Of a stretch of DNA of 64,000 nucleotides, positions 1 through 13,734 are shown piece by piece. The stretch comes from Brachypodium distachyon. Lineage: Eukaryota; Streptophyta; Magnoliopsida; Poales; Poaceae. Below the pieces are notes generated by a model, which was not told the origin of the DNA, did no database searches, and saw nothing but the letters and a program-made list of their open reading frames with translations. A program made the position numbers and the translations under genes. Numbering within the stretch: the stretch's first letter is position 1; each line of letters opens with the position of its first letter. Where the stretch lies: NCBI RefSeq assembly GCF_000005505.3, contig NC_016131.3, forward strand, positions 2,790,001 through 2,854,000. The letters are read 5' to 3'.

Positions 1-361
1 AAAGAGGTAAACAAGAAAGCTCACATACTCGGGCCTCTCTAGTCTGTCATGGAGAATCACCTACCATAGCGCCACATACTAGGGTTAACAGTCAATTAAC
101 AAATTAAACGAATGTTCTAGACCTTACATCAACCAACCAAATCTGGGGTCAACCCAAGGACCCCAGGACAATTGCCATTGTCCCAGCAGTTTCCCCTGTC
201 TATAGGGGAAGCCACAACTCATACCCGACTCGGCTAGCGAACGCATTGCTTCGCTGCTTCCTCCATGTGCACCACGGCAAACTTTGCCTGGAGACATGGC
301 TCCCTTAAAGGGGCATAAAAGACCTGGATAGCACCGGTAATGTTGAGGGATAGTTGCTTCC

Positions 362-3300
362 CTACTGCCCCATTTTCGCACGTTTCATACCACCGTTACT
401 GAATGGAGAGACGCTCCCTGGATGAGGGCTGTCCTCTCTCAGGCTGGAGTTTAGCAGTGCCAGCTCCCTGAGCTGCTGCCTCTTGTAGATATCCTGCGTT
501 TCATCCTGCAGCGTAAACCAATGTGGCTTTGTCAGTGAGGCGTATCTGGAGTTAATTTATAAATACAAAGAATTCCTGGAGAAGCAAGAAGCTATGGTAT
601 ATATATGTGCTATTATACGCATAACATGATAACTGAAAATGGTGTTCCACAGAAAACAGAGAGAACAGATTGAGAGAGACCAGAAATGGTGATCCAAATT
701 CAAGGAAAGAGCTATCTGCTAGGTTGTGAAGACTAGCATTAGGGACGATGGAGGTATTATTTTCCACATGATTTTAACATGATTGAAATTTCTTTGATGT
801 TAAACCATAACATAGCTAAGTGGCTGTTTCCTTGGCTTTCTCCAGAAAACAAATATGTGCATGGAAAGATTAACTCACCACTGGTTTTAGCAATTCTTCT
901 ATAATTTCCTGTGCGTGTCTCAATCTTGCATCAATGATACTGGCTGGGAACTCGGCCTCTATCAAGATATGCAGTTGTTCAGTCAGATGCTCATAGCCTG
1001 GTTTTCCTCGTAGTTTGTCCTCCTTGAAGAAATATTAAAGAAAATATGTAAAACTTGTTCTTGGTAACGTAGAAGAAGAACAAGATTGGGAGGCAAAAAT
1101 AAAATAAATCAATGGAAACTTCATGTATAAGCATAGCAGATACAAGTAAGCAATCGCAGGAACACTGAATTACGTGGGACAGAAAGCAGGTTGCACATCA
1201 GTGTACAAGTATAGTTATTATGCAGGAAAACTCTAAGCTGCATAACGTAAGGATACTACATACAGGACAAGATGTGTTGCTTTGGTATGTGGGAACTTCC
1301 ATTACCACATTATGAGTTAAAAATGTGGGGATTTGAAGGAGAAAGTTATTACACATAATCCAACATTAAGGTCATGAACAAGCCATGGAATGCGAAGCAT
1401 GGTGATGGGCAAGATCCCTGGCATATGAAGACAATTCCAAAAGACTTACTCAACTTAGTGCTAAAGCAAAATTATATTGCTATAACTACATGTTTAGCAT
1501 AATAGTGATATAGTAACTCAAGAAGCATTGGTAATACAATGTAAGTGTTTGCAGTCAAACATTGTAAACTTGTTTTTTACCTTCACTGGGTCTTTGATGG
1601 AACCCTTTCCTCTGATGAAAACACGACAACCAGTGGATGCTTCTACCCGTTTTAGAGAATTACCTCTAGGTCCTAGAATGCGACCAACAAAATTGAACTG
1701 CGGTGATAGTGAAAACTATATTAATAAGGAGGTTAAAACGGCTCGAGTACTATTGGGTGTGAAATTCAAGAAAAAACTGCACGAGCTTGAGGCAGCATAC
1801 ACTCGGATAAGAATCAACTGGGACCTCCAAGCGCAGAATCTTCTTTACAACATGAGAGCTAGGGCTCGGTGGCGCTCCTTGCCAATCCATATTGTTTCCT
1901 TGAGGAAAACCTAATCTCTTTTGGATAGTTCAAAATGCAAGCACAAATGAATTGTCAGTATCTTTTTTACAAAAGAAAAATAGTTTGAACCATGTGCAAA
2001 ACATCAAAAACAGACAATCTTTCTCACTAAAGAAACCCAGATCTTCTGGCATGGCATTATCATAGTAGCACATTGCTCCTTCAAAATTTCACTATCACTT
2101 AAGAATCTACCGGGTGAGCATAATAATAATAGTAGTAATAACTAAAAATCCCAGAGCGAAACCATGTCACTTCAGGAGTATGAAAGTCCAAAAGAATGAT
2201 CACTGGATTACAAACATAGTGTTTCTTAATTATTAAATAAAAATGGCCGAATGCCTACCTCCTGGGGCAGTCCACTCCAAGGACTGAAACCGTTGCCAGA
2301 TAGATTGGATCTTGGGTTTGGTGAAGACATTGGACTAGGACTTCTGTATCGATGCCTATCAAAATCATTGAATCCAGGGTTGTGGACAGAGCTAGACACC
2401 CGCATAATTTCTGAGTAGCATGAAGGTCAGACAAGAAATTAGATGAAAAATAAATGAATCAGCTTTTTTTTATTATAATCAGATTTCTGGACTGTAGCTA
2501 TTGAGTCGTTTTTCACAAGACTAACAAGACGCACATGAAAATAAAAACCAGATGTAACAAGATTTCCATGATCACTTGCAGTAGGTCCATAACATCAACC
2601 ATATCTGTCCTCGATCCTCATAAAAAACATCAGCCATTTCTTAAATATACTCATCCAATGAAGCTTACAGCATACAGATGACAGAGTAGTTTTTTTTTAA
2701 TGTCTGGTCTAACCAGGATGCATTGGTGGATGACGCAATCGATGTTTGTTTTGTGATCTAACACCAGCACTAAGTATAGAATAATTATTGATTATCTCAT
2801 TGAAGATAGAACATCCCTCAAGGTAATATGTGACACTAAAGATAATCCTATAATATTTGATCTAAGCATGTGTAGTGGATGCCAATAACAGAGCAAGTGA
2901 TATTTTGAGATAACCCTATCAAACAAGAGACTTATGTTGTGTTTCAATTTTGGGTTAAAATTTCTAGATGAAGCATTAGGAAGAGAATGTTCATATTATC
3001 AGTATACAAAATAACTTCATAAATACGTCAGAAAATGTTCATATATCAAGTAAAGATGGAGATGGGCAAGGCTGCGTACTATGACAATATCTCAACACCC
3101 TCTTATTGATAATGTCACTGGTTTGGTGACTGAGACAGTCATATGTTGATGTTCGTAGAAGGCAGTTGCCACTGTCCAGTGTCCACTTACACAATTCGCG
3201 GACCTTATCACTACTCCTAGATACTACTGTTTAGATCAACTCAAGACTGAATATACAATTCTCACCGGGAGAATGATGAGATGAATTGGTAAAATACCAG

Positions 3301-4032
3301 ACAAGTATCCAAGAGCAACCAACCACAATATATCAGCCAAGAAGATTGATCCACATCATCTCAAACATATACTGCTACTGACGGATCAATCATCGAGACC
3401 ATCAGGTGACAACATTATCGTGTATAACTGCGATAACTATTAACGAAACAGCGCAACAAAAATCCAAAACAGAGTATCCAAGGCAGTACATGAACCAGAG
3501 ATCACACAAACAGGCAGCAACAACCAATGCCATCTAAAGTGAGAACTCATCCAAGCACTGCAGACAAGTAACTCCCCAATCCATGCTAGCAGAGGAACTC
3601 CTCTCACATAACAAAGGAAAATCACATCAAGTGACAAAAAAAAGCAGTAAGGAGGAGATCAAAAGATCTCACCTTGACTCAACAGCTTGCTGCATATGGG
3701 CAGCACCTGCATGAACGGCCCCAGCTTCTGGTGCTCGGCGAGCAACTCGGCCAAGTACTGACTGCTGAAAAAGAAAAACACTAATTACAAAACAGTCACA
3801 TCGTCATCCATTTCATCCTCTCGTTCATCAAGCAAACCGAAGTACCGAACTCCCAAAAAAACAAAAACAAAAAAAGCAATCTTGACAAGAGGAATTAGCC
3901 AAGAAAACCACAAAAATCCAGGACTCCTACGCGGCCGTTCTACCTATCGACATCCGGCGGGTTGCTCCTAATCTGAGGGGATAGGTTCCTCGCAGGGGAG
4001 AAGGACCCTTGCTGGCCGTACAGCCCCGACAT
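362..4032 (-). CDS. SPIN1: KH-domain STAR-family RNA-binding protein, SPIN1-like
   Basis: Seven coding exons (minus, 5' to 3'): 4032-3944, 3761-3673, 2410-2259, 1917-1801, 1697-1581, 1022-879, 505-362. Together they give 852 bp, 283 aa, with GT-AG introns and continuous frame. The N-terminus reads [20 protein letters not shown], then a QUA1-like segment ([20 protein letters not shown]), a Ser/Pro stretch ([14 protein letters not shown]) and one KH domain at about residues 133-235 with the RNA-binding loop GPRG near 158-161. The C-terminus ends in KRAKMGQ. This architecture and length match rice SPIN1 (about 281 aa), a nuclear RNA-binding protein that interacts with the E3 ligase SPL11 and represses flowering. 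The homology is clear from the sequence; the flowering role is inferred from rice. Paralogues of this KH family exist, so one-to-one orthology rests on similarity and neighbouring MTHFR. A TTATAA box lies about 320 bp upstream of the start. Confidence 0.95.
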
Positions 4033-4350
4033 GACGGCTTCGTCTCCCTCTCTCAAGAAACGGAGATGGGTGGATAGAAAGATAGAGCGCCGCAACGCAA
4101 CCGAGGAGGCTGCGGCGAGGTGGCGGTGTTTTGCGGTATGGGGGGTGGCAGGAAGAGAAGACGAGAGGCGAAAAAGGCTCGCTGCTTTAGGGTGCAGCCT
4201 GCAGCGGCAGCAGCCAGCGTAGGAGAGAAGGGGGGAGAGGTTGGCAGGCAGCCGCTGCCGCTCTGGAAACCCTTTCTCTCTCTGTCCGTTGGCTCCGCTA
4301 GGTTGCAACACGCCAGCCAGCACGGCACACCTCCCCCGTGGGAAAGGCTC

Positions 4351-4356
4351 TTATAA
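4351..4356 (-). promoter_or_regulatory. Probable TATA box of the SPIN1-like gene
   Basis: TTATAA in an A/T-rich run directly upstream of a GC-rich leader of about 290 bases that ends at the ATG at 4032. Position and composition fit a core promoter. No transcript evidence is available, so the start site is inferred. Confidence 0.4.
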
Positions 4357-4359
4357 AAA

Positions 4360-7300
4360 AATAAAAAATAAAAATAAGTAATTCGAGAGAAACATACATG
4401 CATTTTCCTTGGGTTTTTTCTTTCATGTCCTGTGTGAGTCACGTCACAGGAGTCTGTGTCTGGACGATGCATGATAACACCGTGGGTTTTTGTGGTTTAT
4501 ATTAATGATTTGCCTTTTTTACTGGCAAAAAAACAATGATTTGTCTTTTCGCCCAAAGGCCTGGGCGGTGCGGGCGGTTCCACGTGTGTGTTCATAACGT
4601 GTTTTCGGTTTTTCGGTGCGCCAGCTTTTGTTTTCGCCGAAATGTGAAGGTTGGAAGATATGTTTTTCCGATCTGTTCTTGATCTATGTCAGACTATTGT
4701 TTTTACGGTAAAATTGTGTTGTTTTTACATATACGTTTCAAAACAATAGGTTTTGTACAAAGTGTTATCGATAATTTTATCATCCATGTATATATAGAGA
4801 GAAGAGTTTCTTGTTTCATATGTACTACTCCTAACATCTTATAAGTCTGGGTCGAAGAATTGGTGGCTCACATGGATGTGCTAATTAATTAATGTTTCTA
4901 TTTTTATGCGCTACTTAATTAACGTGCACAATTATATTTATGTACAAATAAATGTTGCGTATAGACTTTGTCGTCGCATGGAAAATGACATCTTTCTATA
5001 CTTGTGCACTACCGGTCCATTCATAGATGTTTTCTCCGTTTGTAGATAAGGGGTCATATATTCGTTGATAACGATTTGTTTTCGAAATGGCCAACTTAGT
5101 ATTTTCTTAATCCACACGGTCATCGTTTGTTAATTATTCTAGCACAACGACCTGGTCCATGTTTATATTTTCACTTGCAAAACTGGATTTGCAAACAACT
5201 GTATGATGCATGATAGTAGGTCATATTAGAGTCATAATTAATATAAATCAGATGACGGTGATCAAATGCCCTTTGTGAAGTGTCCAATTGAGTACTGTAT
5301 ATGTGTTCCACTTTCTCCATGCACTTTTTTTTTGGAATTCCAAAATTCTAAGCACATATATATATGCAAGGTTTTAAGTCTAATGATTATTTCCACTTAT
5401 CAGTGCAAGGATGTCAAACTTGGGAGGTTTCAATAGCTAAAAAGGCCTATTGTTTTAATGTGCTAAAGATGCAACATTGGAAGATGGTTAGCATCTAAGC
5501 ATAAGACACATGTTGGTGGGCCCTTCTCAAACCACTCTTTCCAAACTGTCTATTTTGTCTGCTGTCAACAAAAAAAAACTATCTACTTTGTCACTATAGT
5601 CAATTCCAATTCTTCCCTTCTCTCAAAAAAACAAAACAAAATCTATGTAATTTAATTCTCCATCAAAAATATATACATATATGTGAGTCTCTGGTCACAA
5701 TTCAAATCTGGCTGTCAAGCATTTACTGCCATGGACCCTACTGACCAAGACCGTATATATATGCAAAATACTAAATGCATAGAAAACATACAAGTACGAG
5801 CAATTTGTCCAAGCAAACGACAGGAACACTTTCTAATTACTGTTTTAGGCTAGTTTAACAAAGTGTGTGGCACGCAGAGGGCCCACAGGAGGTGATGCCC
5901 CATCGGTATTGTGCTGTTGTTTCCCATACGAGATGTGTCGGTAGCTTAGTGAGCGAAACATGGCCGTCGCTGTCGGCGCACAAGAGGAATTAGGCTCGGA
6001 CTTATCAATAGCGTTTAGGCTATATCTACACTAGCGTCTAAATTCGAACTAGTAGTGAGCTATAGCCATATCGTGTGGCGGGGACTGTTTACATCGGACG
6101 ATCAACGATGATTCAGAGGAGGGAGAAGGGGGTGAAATGAAAATTTAGGGAACTAATTGCAAAAATATATTAGAATTGGGCAAATTAATTAAGCGTGGTC
6201 TAGTTCCAACCCAGCGAAAAAAGACTTACTGCCATATTTTCGCACCATGTACTTTATTGTCGTATTTTTACCATGCTTCAGTATGCTCATGTCCATAGGC
6301 TTTGGTACTACCGGTACATGCATGGAAAAACTAAAAGAATTCTAAACATGTAACATTTGTTCAAGAAACATTAATATATAGCCAAAGTTCACCAAGCAAT
6401 AAATCCATATTAAGTACAGTGTTGCTAACCTTTTAATACAAAACACAATCGGAGCATCTCCTGCTGTTTTTCCCGATCAAAAAATAAAAATAAGTCCACC
6501 ATATTAACCATCTCTCCAAAAGGTCCTAGCAGTTTTTGGCATGTACATTCAGGGCAGATGCATGGGTCATGGTCTCATGGATCTACTAACCATGCTCCCC
6601 ATTCGCTCTGCATTTTCACCTGTTACTACGGATGAATCAAACCAACCATACTAATGAACACATTAACTGATCCTTCCTTTCCCGCTTGACAAAAAATGGT
6701 AGTACTACCACCTAGTAACTGTGGACCAGGCTAGCTAGCCAGAGAACATTAGAAATTTCAAAAAACTAGCACCGGCAATAACCCACTGTGATAAGTTTAC
6801 TTTTTCCAGGAGATCGATGCCGTGAGCTGTGCTGTGATCTGGTTATCAAAACCTCTCTCCCTCCGAGTGATTGTGCTCTTTCTTGTCTCTGTGGCTTTTT
6901 TGCTTTGTCCTGTGCACTGTTCTGACTGCATGCCGGATCCAGTAATAAAGGTCGAACAGGTGAACATGGAGGGTGCCTCGTAATCAGTAAAAAAGTTGTT
7001 GCCGAGGTAGTAAACAGCAACAACATTTCTTTGCATGAAGAAACCAAGTAGGCTGGATTCTCTGATCCTGGCCATCAACTTTTCTGCTTGGCCCTTTCCA
7101 GTGCTTCCTTCCTCAGTCGTCAGTTTTCCCACATGCTCCCCTGCAGTCTCGGACATGCGCGCATCCAGTGGCAATGATCTAGACACGCACACGACAATGA
7201 AGGAAAGGAGACAAGCAAACCTAAAAAATAAGAACACTTCTGTTTTTCCTCTTGAAAAGAAGAATCCAAAACTCGAAAAACAAAGTGATGGAGTTAAGGT

Positions 7301-9140
7301 GTGCCCAAAATTAAGAAATGGGTTAATTCGTTCACAAATATAATCTCCCCCTGCCTTGGATCCGGCTCTCCTAATTGAAACCATTCATGCGAATTGAGGG
7401 GGTATCTAGCGGCAGCAGAGATTTCGATCTGCTGCCTGGCTGGGGCATGGCATATGCATCGATGGACACGAACATAGGATCCCCTGGGAGCTGCGTGTGG
7501 TTGGGGAAGGGTGTTTATTGCAAATCGGGGAGGCAGCGCACGTTGAAGCGGGCAGGGCGCGCGCTGCGTGTGCATGCAAATGCACCACTACTTCGTGCTG
7601 CTCTGCTCTCCTCTCCTCGTGGGGGCATGCAATGCAGGCAGCAGGGCTTGTTCATCCTTAGCGCACTCACTGGTACTGCTGGTACATAGTACGGCCACTC
7701 TTTTTTACTGTACCCGTATAATGTACAGTACGGTGGGCTCGAGTAGGAGGGATTGTACGTCTGTGTCGCCCGTTCCAGGGAAGGGGTGAAACTAACGGCG
7801 GAACTGGTCGATATGGAAGGAAGGATACGAATCATGCAAGAGACGAAGATGGGCTCATTTTTTTGTCGAGATAAACGCCGTCCTCTCCGTGATGCAAGAC
7901 GTGTGTACGGGCGCGCGTTCTCCTCAAGGTGAAGAGAGAGCGTAATAGGGTTTCCAAATGATCATCTAGCTCGATTGGCAATTAAGGAAGAACAGACGCT
8001 GCTCGGCTCGGACGACCGGGCCACCGGCAGGACGTACGTGTCTCGGCTAGACTAGGAAGGCAGTCTTTTTTAAGAGTGGGGGTCCACACTTTTAACCTCT
8101 CTAATTTTTTTTTAATTGTGATACATTTCACCCACCTAGCAAAAAATCCTCCTTGGTCTTACCCTGTTTAAGAAATTGTGACAAAATTTCATCCCATCTA
8201 AGATTCCCGGTCATCCTTCATAGTGGCCCCACATGTCATGCCTACCTGGTGCCTCCATGTCGGAGGTGTACCTACTGAATACACTTCCGAGCAAGGTTTA
8301 AATCTACGAAATTTTGAAATTCGTTTTGAACTTTTTTTTAGAAAATGATTGAATATAGGGTGCAGTGTAGTGAACTATGTGGTTCGCGTGCTCTGCTTCG
8401 AGTTTTGCTTCGGTGCATTCTCCAGAAAAAAAGGAAACTAAATTTATGTAATCTTGATTAATTGCATAAGACGTTTAAAGAAGATAGATACTCCCCCCGA
8501 TGGTCTTTGACAAAAAAAAATGTTTCCAGAGAACGGCCAGCCGAGGCACTTCAAATTCAGTGTGTTCTTTGCACGCAGCCATCGAAGGCTTCACGTGGCC
8601 GGACTTGGACACCACCTGTCAGTGACCATTCCCTCTCCCGGGCCGCACGTGCGTGCATGCATGCGTGCGTGGCCAGCACGTCCCTGCCTGCCTCGGTCGC
8701 GTGCTCACTGGCCTCTCGTGGGCCTTGGCGCGGTGGGCGCGCGCATCGAATGCTGATCGCTCGCTGCCGCCGCTGACTGCACGATGCATTCGTTTTCTTT
8801 TCTTACTACAATGAGGCTCAAAAAACGACACGACAAAGATCGATGCATCTGCGAGCTCAGCCCACCCCAGCGTACGTACACTGTACACGGTACACTCTCT
8901 GCCGTTAAGGAGGATCTCGTGGTCGACCGCGCAGTACGCCAGTACGTACGCACGCTCGGTGCAGAGCATCCAATCTCGGTCGTTTTCTTCTTCTTTGGAG
9001 TGGGATGTTTTTCCATCTCTGGATTGAAACACCCCGTGTTTAAATTCTGCCACGATTTGTTGACAAGAAGAGGGGAAATAAAGTTTTTACTGTCAGAAGT
9101 TGTATCGAGACAGAAAGAGAGAGGGAGGGAAAAAAAGGAA
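4360..9140. other. Intergenic region, no gene recognised
   Basis: Mostly AT-rich DNA up to about 6.8 kb, then a GC-rich stretch (about 7.0-9.0 kb) with short overlapping open frames on both strands. None shows a recognisable domain, codon bias or splice-linked partner. A TGCATGCATGCGTGCGTG stretch near 8655-8672 is low-complexity RY repeat. I see no RNA gene before the tRNA at 9160. Confidence 0.5.
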
Positions 9141-9148
9141 CGCAGGGG

Positions 9149-9155
9149 AAAAAAA
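9149..9155 (-). terminator. RNA polymerase III oligo-T terminator of tRNA-Leu
   Basis: On the minus strand the tRNA 3' end is followed by AATTC and then a run of seven T. A run of four or more T is the usual pol III stop signal. Confidence 0.75.
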
Positions 9156-9159
9156 GAAT

Positions 9160-9243
9160 TGTCAGAAGTGGGGTTCGAACCCACGCCCTCGTAAGAGGAC
9201 CAGAACTTGAGTCTGGCGCCTTAGACCACTCGGCCATCCTGAC
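9160..9243 (-). tRNA. tRNA-Leu (CAA), nuclear, intronless
   Basis: The minus strand folds into a class II cloverleaf. Acceptor stem GTCAGGA pairs with TTCTGAC (one G-U); D arm GCC/GGC; anticodon stem CCAGA/TCTGG around loop CTCAAGT, so the anticodon is CAA; long variable arm TCCTC..GAGGG; T arm GTGGG-TTCGAAC-CCCAC. The A of the discriminator is the complement of 9160; CCA is not encoded. Internal A box (TGGCCGAGTGG) and B box (GGTTCGAACCC) are present, and a T7 tract for RNA polymerase III termination follows within about 5 bases (complement of 9149-9155). The 84-base length is normal for tRNA-Leu. Confidence 0.97.
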
Positions 9244-9853
9244 CACCTTGATACGTTCAAGCCGATAACCCTTAAAACCAAAATACTTCCCAGAAACAGT
9301 ACAGCATTAACCAGGAATAGCGTAAACTTGAAGAAACATTTGGACACGCCAAAAATTGTCAACGACACTTTCCAGAAGTAATAGCTTGAAACTTTAGAAG
9401 GACCAAATTGCACAGGCCTATCCAAAATGGCACACTGCTTTGGCAAATGGCAATTACAGGATGAAATTTGGCCGTTCAAAATTCCACACGTGATCTACAC
9501 TTTGTTGTACAAAATATAACTTGGAAAACAGATATTGAAAAGGCAATTTGAAGACACCAGCCTGAGCAGCACCAATGGATGGACTGCAGCTAATGGATCA
9601 TCCTGCAGATAGAAGCCATAATGAATTAGATGGAAGAAACGTTGTAGTAGAATTACTGCTCGGTGCAGATTAAAAGATGTAGATCAAAAAGCCATTTAGC
9701 AGACTCAATACTGGTGCAGCTATTTTTTTTTCTAATTAATTAGATTGCAATCTGTAACTACATTGTCGCGTGCAACAGTATGTGTAGAATAAATATAAGT
9801 ACACTTTGGTCATTTTAACAGGCGTCAGATATTATAGAAGGAATTCATTTCAC

Positions 9854-11640
9854 CTAGACAAGCTCGATGTATGCCATAGGTGCATTGTCTCCCCGCCTTG
9901 GAAATGTTGGGATGATCCTTGTGTAGCCCCCCTCTCTTTCCCCATACCTGTCCGAAACCTCAGCAAACAGAGCATGGACTATATGCTTCTCATAAATATA
10001 TGCCAGGGCCTGTCTCCTCTTGTGAAGAGATCCATCCTTTGCCAGCGTGATCATCTTATCAACATACTTCCTCATTGCCTTTGCCCTTGGCTTGGTAGTC
10101 TTTATTCTCCCATGCTTCAACAGCTGTGTGGTAAGCCCACGCAGAAGTGCTTTCCGCTGATCGGGAGGTCTGTTGAGTCTAGGAATGCGTTTCCCGTGCC
10201 TCATTGCTAGTATCCTTCCACGAACATCGATACCAAACAATTGGTGCTCAAAGCTTGAATCCACTGCAACATTTTGACAGTGAATGAATGAGTTTATTGC
10301 GAACTTCATAGGAATACCATAAAAATCCATCCTAATTTTATCTTTAGTGTGACTGACACTCAAGAACTTTAAGTGAGAAGGTATTTGGCATGCAACAACC
10401 ATGTTCTTCAATGTGTCCAGGACATTATTGTTTGACATTTGTATGCTGTGGTCAAATATGGATATGCAAGTAATACTAGCTGATAAGCAAAGATAAGGTG
10501 ACCTTGTATCCTTTTCATGATAATATCTCTTTGTTTAGTCGGAAAAATAAACATAGGATTGCCTAGCTCTTTTGCCCTCACGATTTCGTAAGTCCGTGTT
10601 AAAAAAAGGTTCTGAAATACAGCTACATCAGTTTATATTCATTATTCTTTCCTTTTTTCTGGTCCTGATTATCAACAGTCTTAACAGTTTAGTTAATGAT
10701 CACACGTGATGAAATGGCAGCATCACAGTTTGAACCACCACAATGCAGTTCAGTATCATCTGATTAACCGTATCAAGACATTGAAATCAACAAAGCTGTA
10801 ATGCAATATCAATGGGTGCAAATGCCGATGAACTTTTTAATGACAGAAATGGCCATATGTGTTCAAAATAAGTGGCCAGATTTGCCACCTGATCGGTTCG
10901 TAGTAACCTCCAACTGGCGAACTGCCAACATATGCTCAACTACATATATGGCACGAGTACTGGAATCAGTGAAAGGATATATGCTCGTAAAAACATATCT
11001 GAGAAAAGTTATCCATTATTCCTACATAGTTGCGGATTTAATGAGTTGGGCATGGTTGAACAATAAGACCCACTTGTAATACTATTTAAAACAGCAAGAG
11101 ACCATCTGAAAGGCAATGAGCAAAAATACTGGGACAACAGAATATATGCAATCCCAGGTGGCCCATGTATATGCGGCCTCTACAGCTCAAGGAATTGTTG
11201 GATTGGTCGCTGGTAAAATTTAGCATTGGTGAAGCTTTAGTGCCAAAATTATGTGTAGATAAGCACATTACAGGCACAACACGGCTCAAATACATATCCA
11301 TGTACCGCAATTGTTGCATGACACCGCAAGGGGGGTAGGGGGGTGGTGGCTCACCGTTGAACGAGGAGGTGTACGAGAAGGCGAGCGACGCCGAGGCCGC
11401 GGAAGAGAGCGATGCGGGAGATACGGAGGAGGAGGCGGAGGACGTGGAGACGAAGGAGCTCCGGAGAAGCGGGGAGGCGGAGGCGCCCAACCGGGCCGCC
11501 CTGCGAGGGCGGAGGCCGGCGCCGATAGCCGCCGCTGACGGGGAGGGCCGCAGAGCGGGAAGCGCGGCGCGGAGGGAGTCCATGCGCCAGGCCGAGGCGG
11601 AGATGGCCGGCGAGGGGGAGGTGGAGGCGAAGGCCGCCAT
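9854..11640 (-). CDS. RPL17: 50S ribosomal protein L17 (bL17c), chloroplastic precursor
   Basis: Two coding exons: 11640-11355 and 10263-9854, joined by a 1.09 kb intron (donor AACG|GTGAGC, acceptor TTGCAG|TGGATT); 696 bp, 231 aa. Exon 1 encodes an Ala/Ser/Arg-rich N-terminus of about 95 residues ([20 protein letters not shown]) with little acidity, typical of a plastid transit peptide. Exon 2 holds the whole bL17 core: [20 protein letters not shown], then [20 protein letters not shown], and ends [25 protein letters not shown], a tail typical of plant plastid L17. It acts in the large subunit of the plastid ribosome near the exit tunnel. The start codon lies in a good context (GCCATGG complement). 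No TATA box is obvious. Mitochondrial targeting is less likely given the plastid-type tail. Confidence 0.93.
10264..11354 (-). other. Intron of RPL17
   Basis: 1,091-base intron with canonical GT-AG ends. It is AT-rich and I see no nested gene in it. It separates the transit-peptide exon from the exon carrying the conserved ribosomal core, a common arrangement for nuclear genes of plastid proteins. Confidence 0.85.
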
Positions 11641-12179
11641 GGAGGTGGAGGAGGAGGGGGGCAGCGAGCGAGCGGAGCAGTGGTTGGAGAGGCGGCCAGT
11701 GGCGAGGCTGCTCGGCTTTGAAGCGGATAACGTTTGGATTTTGCTGCCGATTGGGTTTCCCCGTTCTGGGCCGGAAGTATTGGGCCTATATTATGGCCAT
11801 GGCCCAATGCATCTCGAGGACGTCTATTTCAACAGAACTTGGTCCATCGCATCGTCTGAAATTGCTTTCTCGAAACGAAGGGATGGCCTTAATATTCAAA
11901 GTTTGTGTTGCTTTGGATTGCTTGAAGCCCATAAAGACCTTACAGCAAGGCGATCTATGCTACTACTATAGTGGGATCTTCAAGGACAATGAGACGAGGA
12001 AGGAGCTGTTTGATGAGACGATCTAGAAGAGAACACTCTTTATATTCATGCTTATAGTCTAGCTAGAGCGACTTCACCGATTTCTTTTTGCCGTCGTGTT
12101 TAGCTTTTAAATACTCCCGACATTACTTGTACTTCTGTCCAAGTTTTTTTTTTAACAGCCGTGCTTCTGTCCAAGTGTG

Positions 12180-13540
12180 AGATCGAGATAGGCAATACGG
12201 GGGGTGAATGATTGCGCGGAAGCAAATTAAAACTTTTCCCGAAAGTTCAAACCCTAAATCACCTTTCTGTCCGTGATAGTAAAACAGCCGTAACTTTTGA
12301 TTGGATGAACCAAAAAATACGTATGAGTATGGAAAAGAAAGGTATTAAAATTATCTAACCAACCCAACAAGAATCAGCTCAATCGGACTTACCAATCAAA
12401 AGATATGATCAAAATAGTAACAGCTGACAGAAAGTTACGAGGATTAATCTAAAACCAATTTCGAGGAATAACAAGAAAGATGAATTAATCGCAATCTTCT
12501 CTTGATCTCGTGATAAACCTGCAACAAAGTATTATGAACTTGTGATGAACCTGCACCAAAGTATTAGAAAGATCTAGCACGAAGATTTCACGAAGATCCG
12601 AGAAGAACAGAGATGACACCGCCAACGAATCTCTTTATTGCAACGATGTCGATCGATTACAAAAGATGCAACCATGCATCCAAGAACTCTCCAAGAATTG
12701 ATCTAGATCCAAAGTTTTGAGTTCCCTCACGTCCTTGCTAAAACCCTAGCTACGATGCCATCTATTTATAAGGGAAAATTCGCAACTCTAAACCGAATCC
12801 GAATCTAACACGGACTCCTCTGTCCCGGTCAGTATTTTGCCTGTGGGGCCCGCATACGACCTTGGATTGAGATGACTCCAAAAGCAAAGTTGTTCGTCTC
12901 GACGACGCGCACAACTTTCATGTGGATCACTTTTCCATCCGACGCCATCTTAATGATGCTACTGTTTAATCTTTAAACAGCTCTCATCCAGCCACGGCTG
13001 GACCTACATATCTTCACCTCGATGTTACTTCATGCCATCAACTCTTATTGTGATGTCTTCAAAACTCGACCATCACGTATCGAATATCTCCAATACCGTA
13101 CATCTCCGGTATAAACAACATACGACAAACCGGTGCCCTCCCGGATCATCGTAGCCTTCACTTTCATTGTTCCTTCGCACGAACGTCCCGCATGACCTTG
13201 ATCCTCGACCTCAGCTTCCCAAGCTTCGTCTCTCGATCCCGTCATCGACCACGTTCTTCTAGCTCCGGCAACACCTGAAAGCGAACACACAAATAACCAG
13301 TACGAGCACAAGTCCACGACTTGACTCAGGGTAAATTTCACACAACTCACGCCATGTTTTCACATAAAAAACTAATGGATCAGCACACCACTAGCAAAGC
13401 ACTAAGTCCAAACAAGATACATGTCATCACTTAAATATCCATATTATCCAAAGTATCCACATCAATGTTTCATCTAAAACACTTGCCAATGTTACACATC
13501 ACATATGATTTCACACCAAGTTGATGTTTGAGTCATGAAT
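12180..13540 (-). repeat. Probable LTR-retrotransposon remnant or solo LTR
   Basis: The left end starts near GAGATCGAGATAGGCAATAC and GGGGTGAATGATTGCGCGGA, a phrase I associate with grass LTR repeats. It is followed by about 1.3 kb of non-coding sequence with no conserved open frame. A TATTTATAAG promoter-like box lies at about 12762. No gag-pol protein is visible and I could not define target-site duplications, so class and boundaries are uncertain. Confidence 0.35.
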
Positions 13541-13734
13541 GAAACTGTTCTTTCCCCTCAGAAGAAAAAAGGAACCAAGGGAGGATAGTACCGGTACTCC
13601 GTTTGCATGTTATTATCGTTCATTCACGGTGAAATGGAGCCCCGGCCCCCGGGACGATGGCCTCATGGCCACATAGCAACCAACGATCCATTTATTTCTA
13701 GCTATAGCTATACTTGGGTGCAACAATCCACCGG

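Noticed and set aside
8619..9194. Overlapping frames of 136-159 codons around the tRNA
   Set aside because: They run through the tRNA gene and have no family resemblance.
11357..11971. 204-codon plus-strand frame rich in Glu/Ala/Arg
   Set aside because: Antisense of the RPL17 transit-peptide exon and its promoter; the sense strand has a clear gene.
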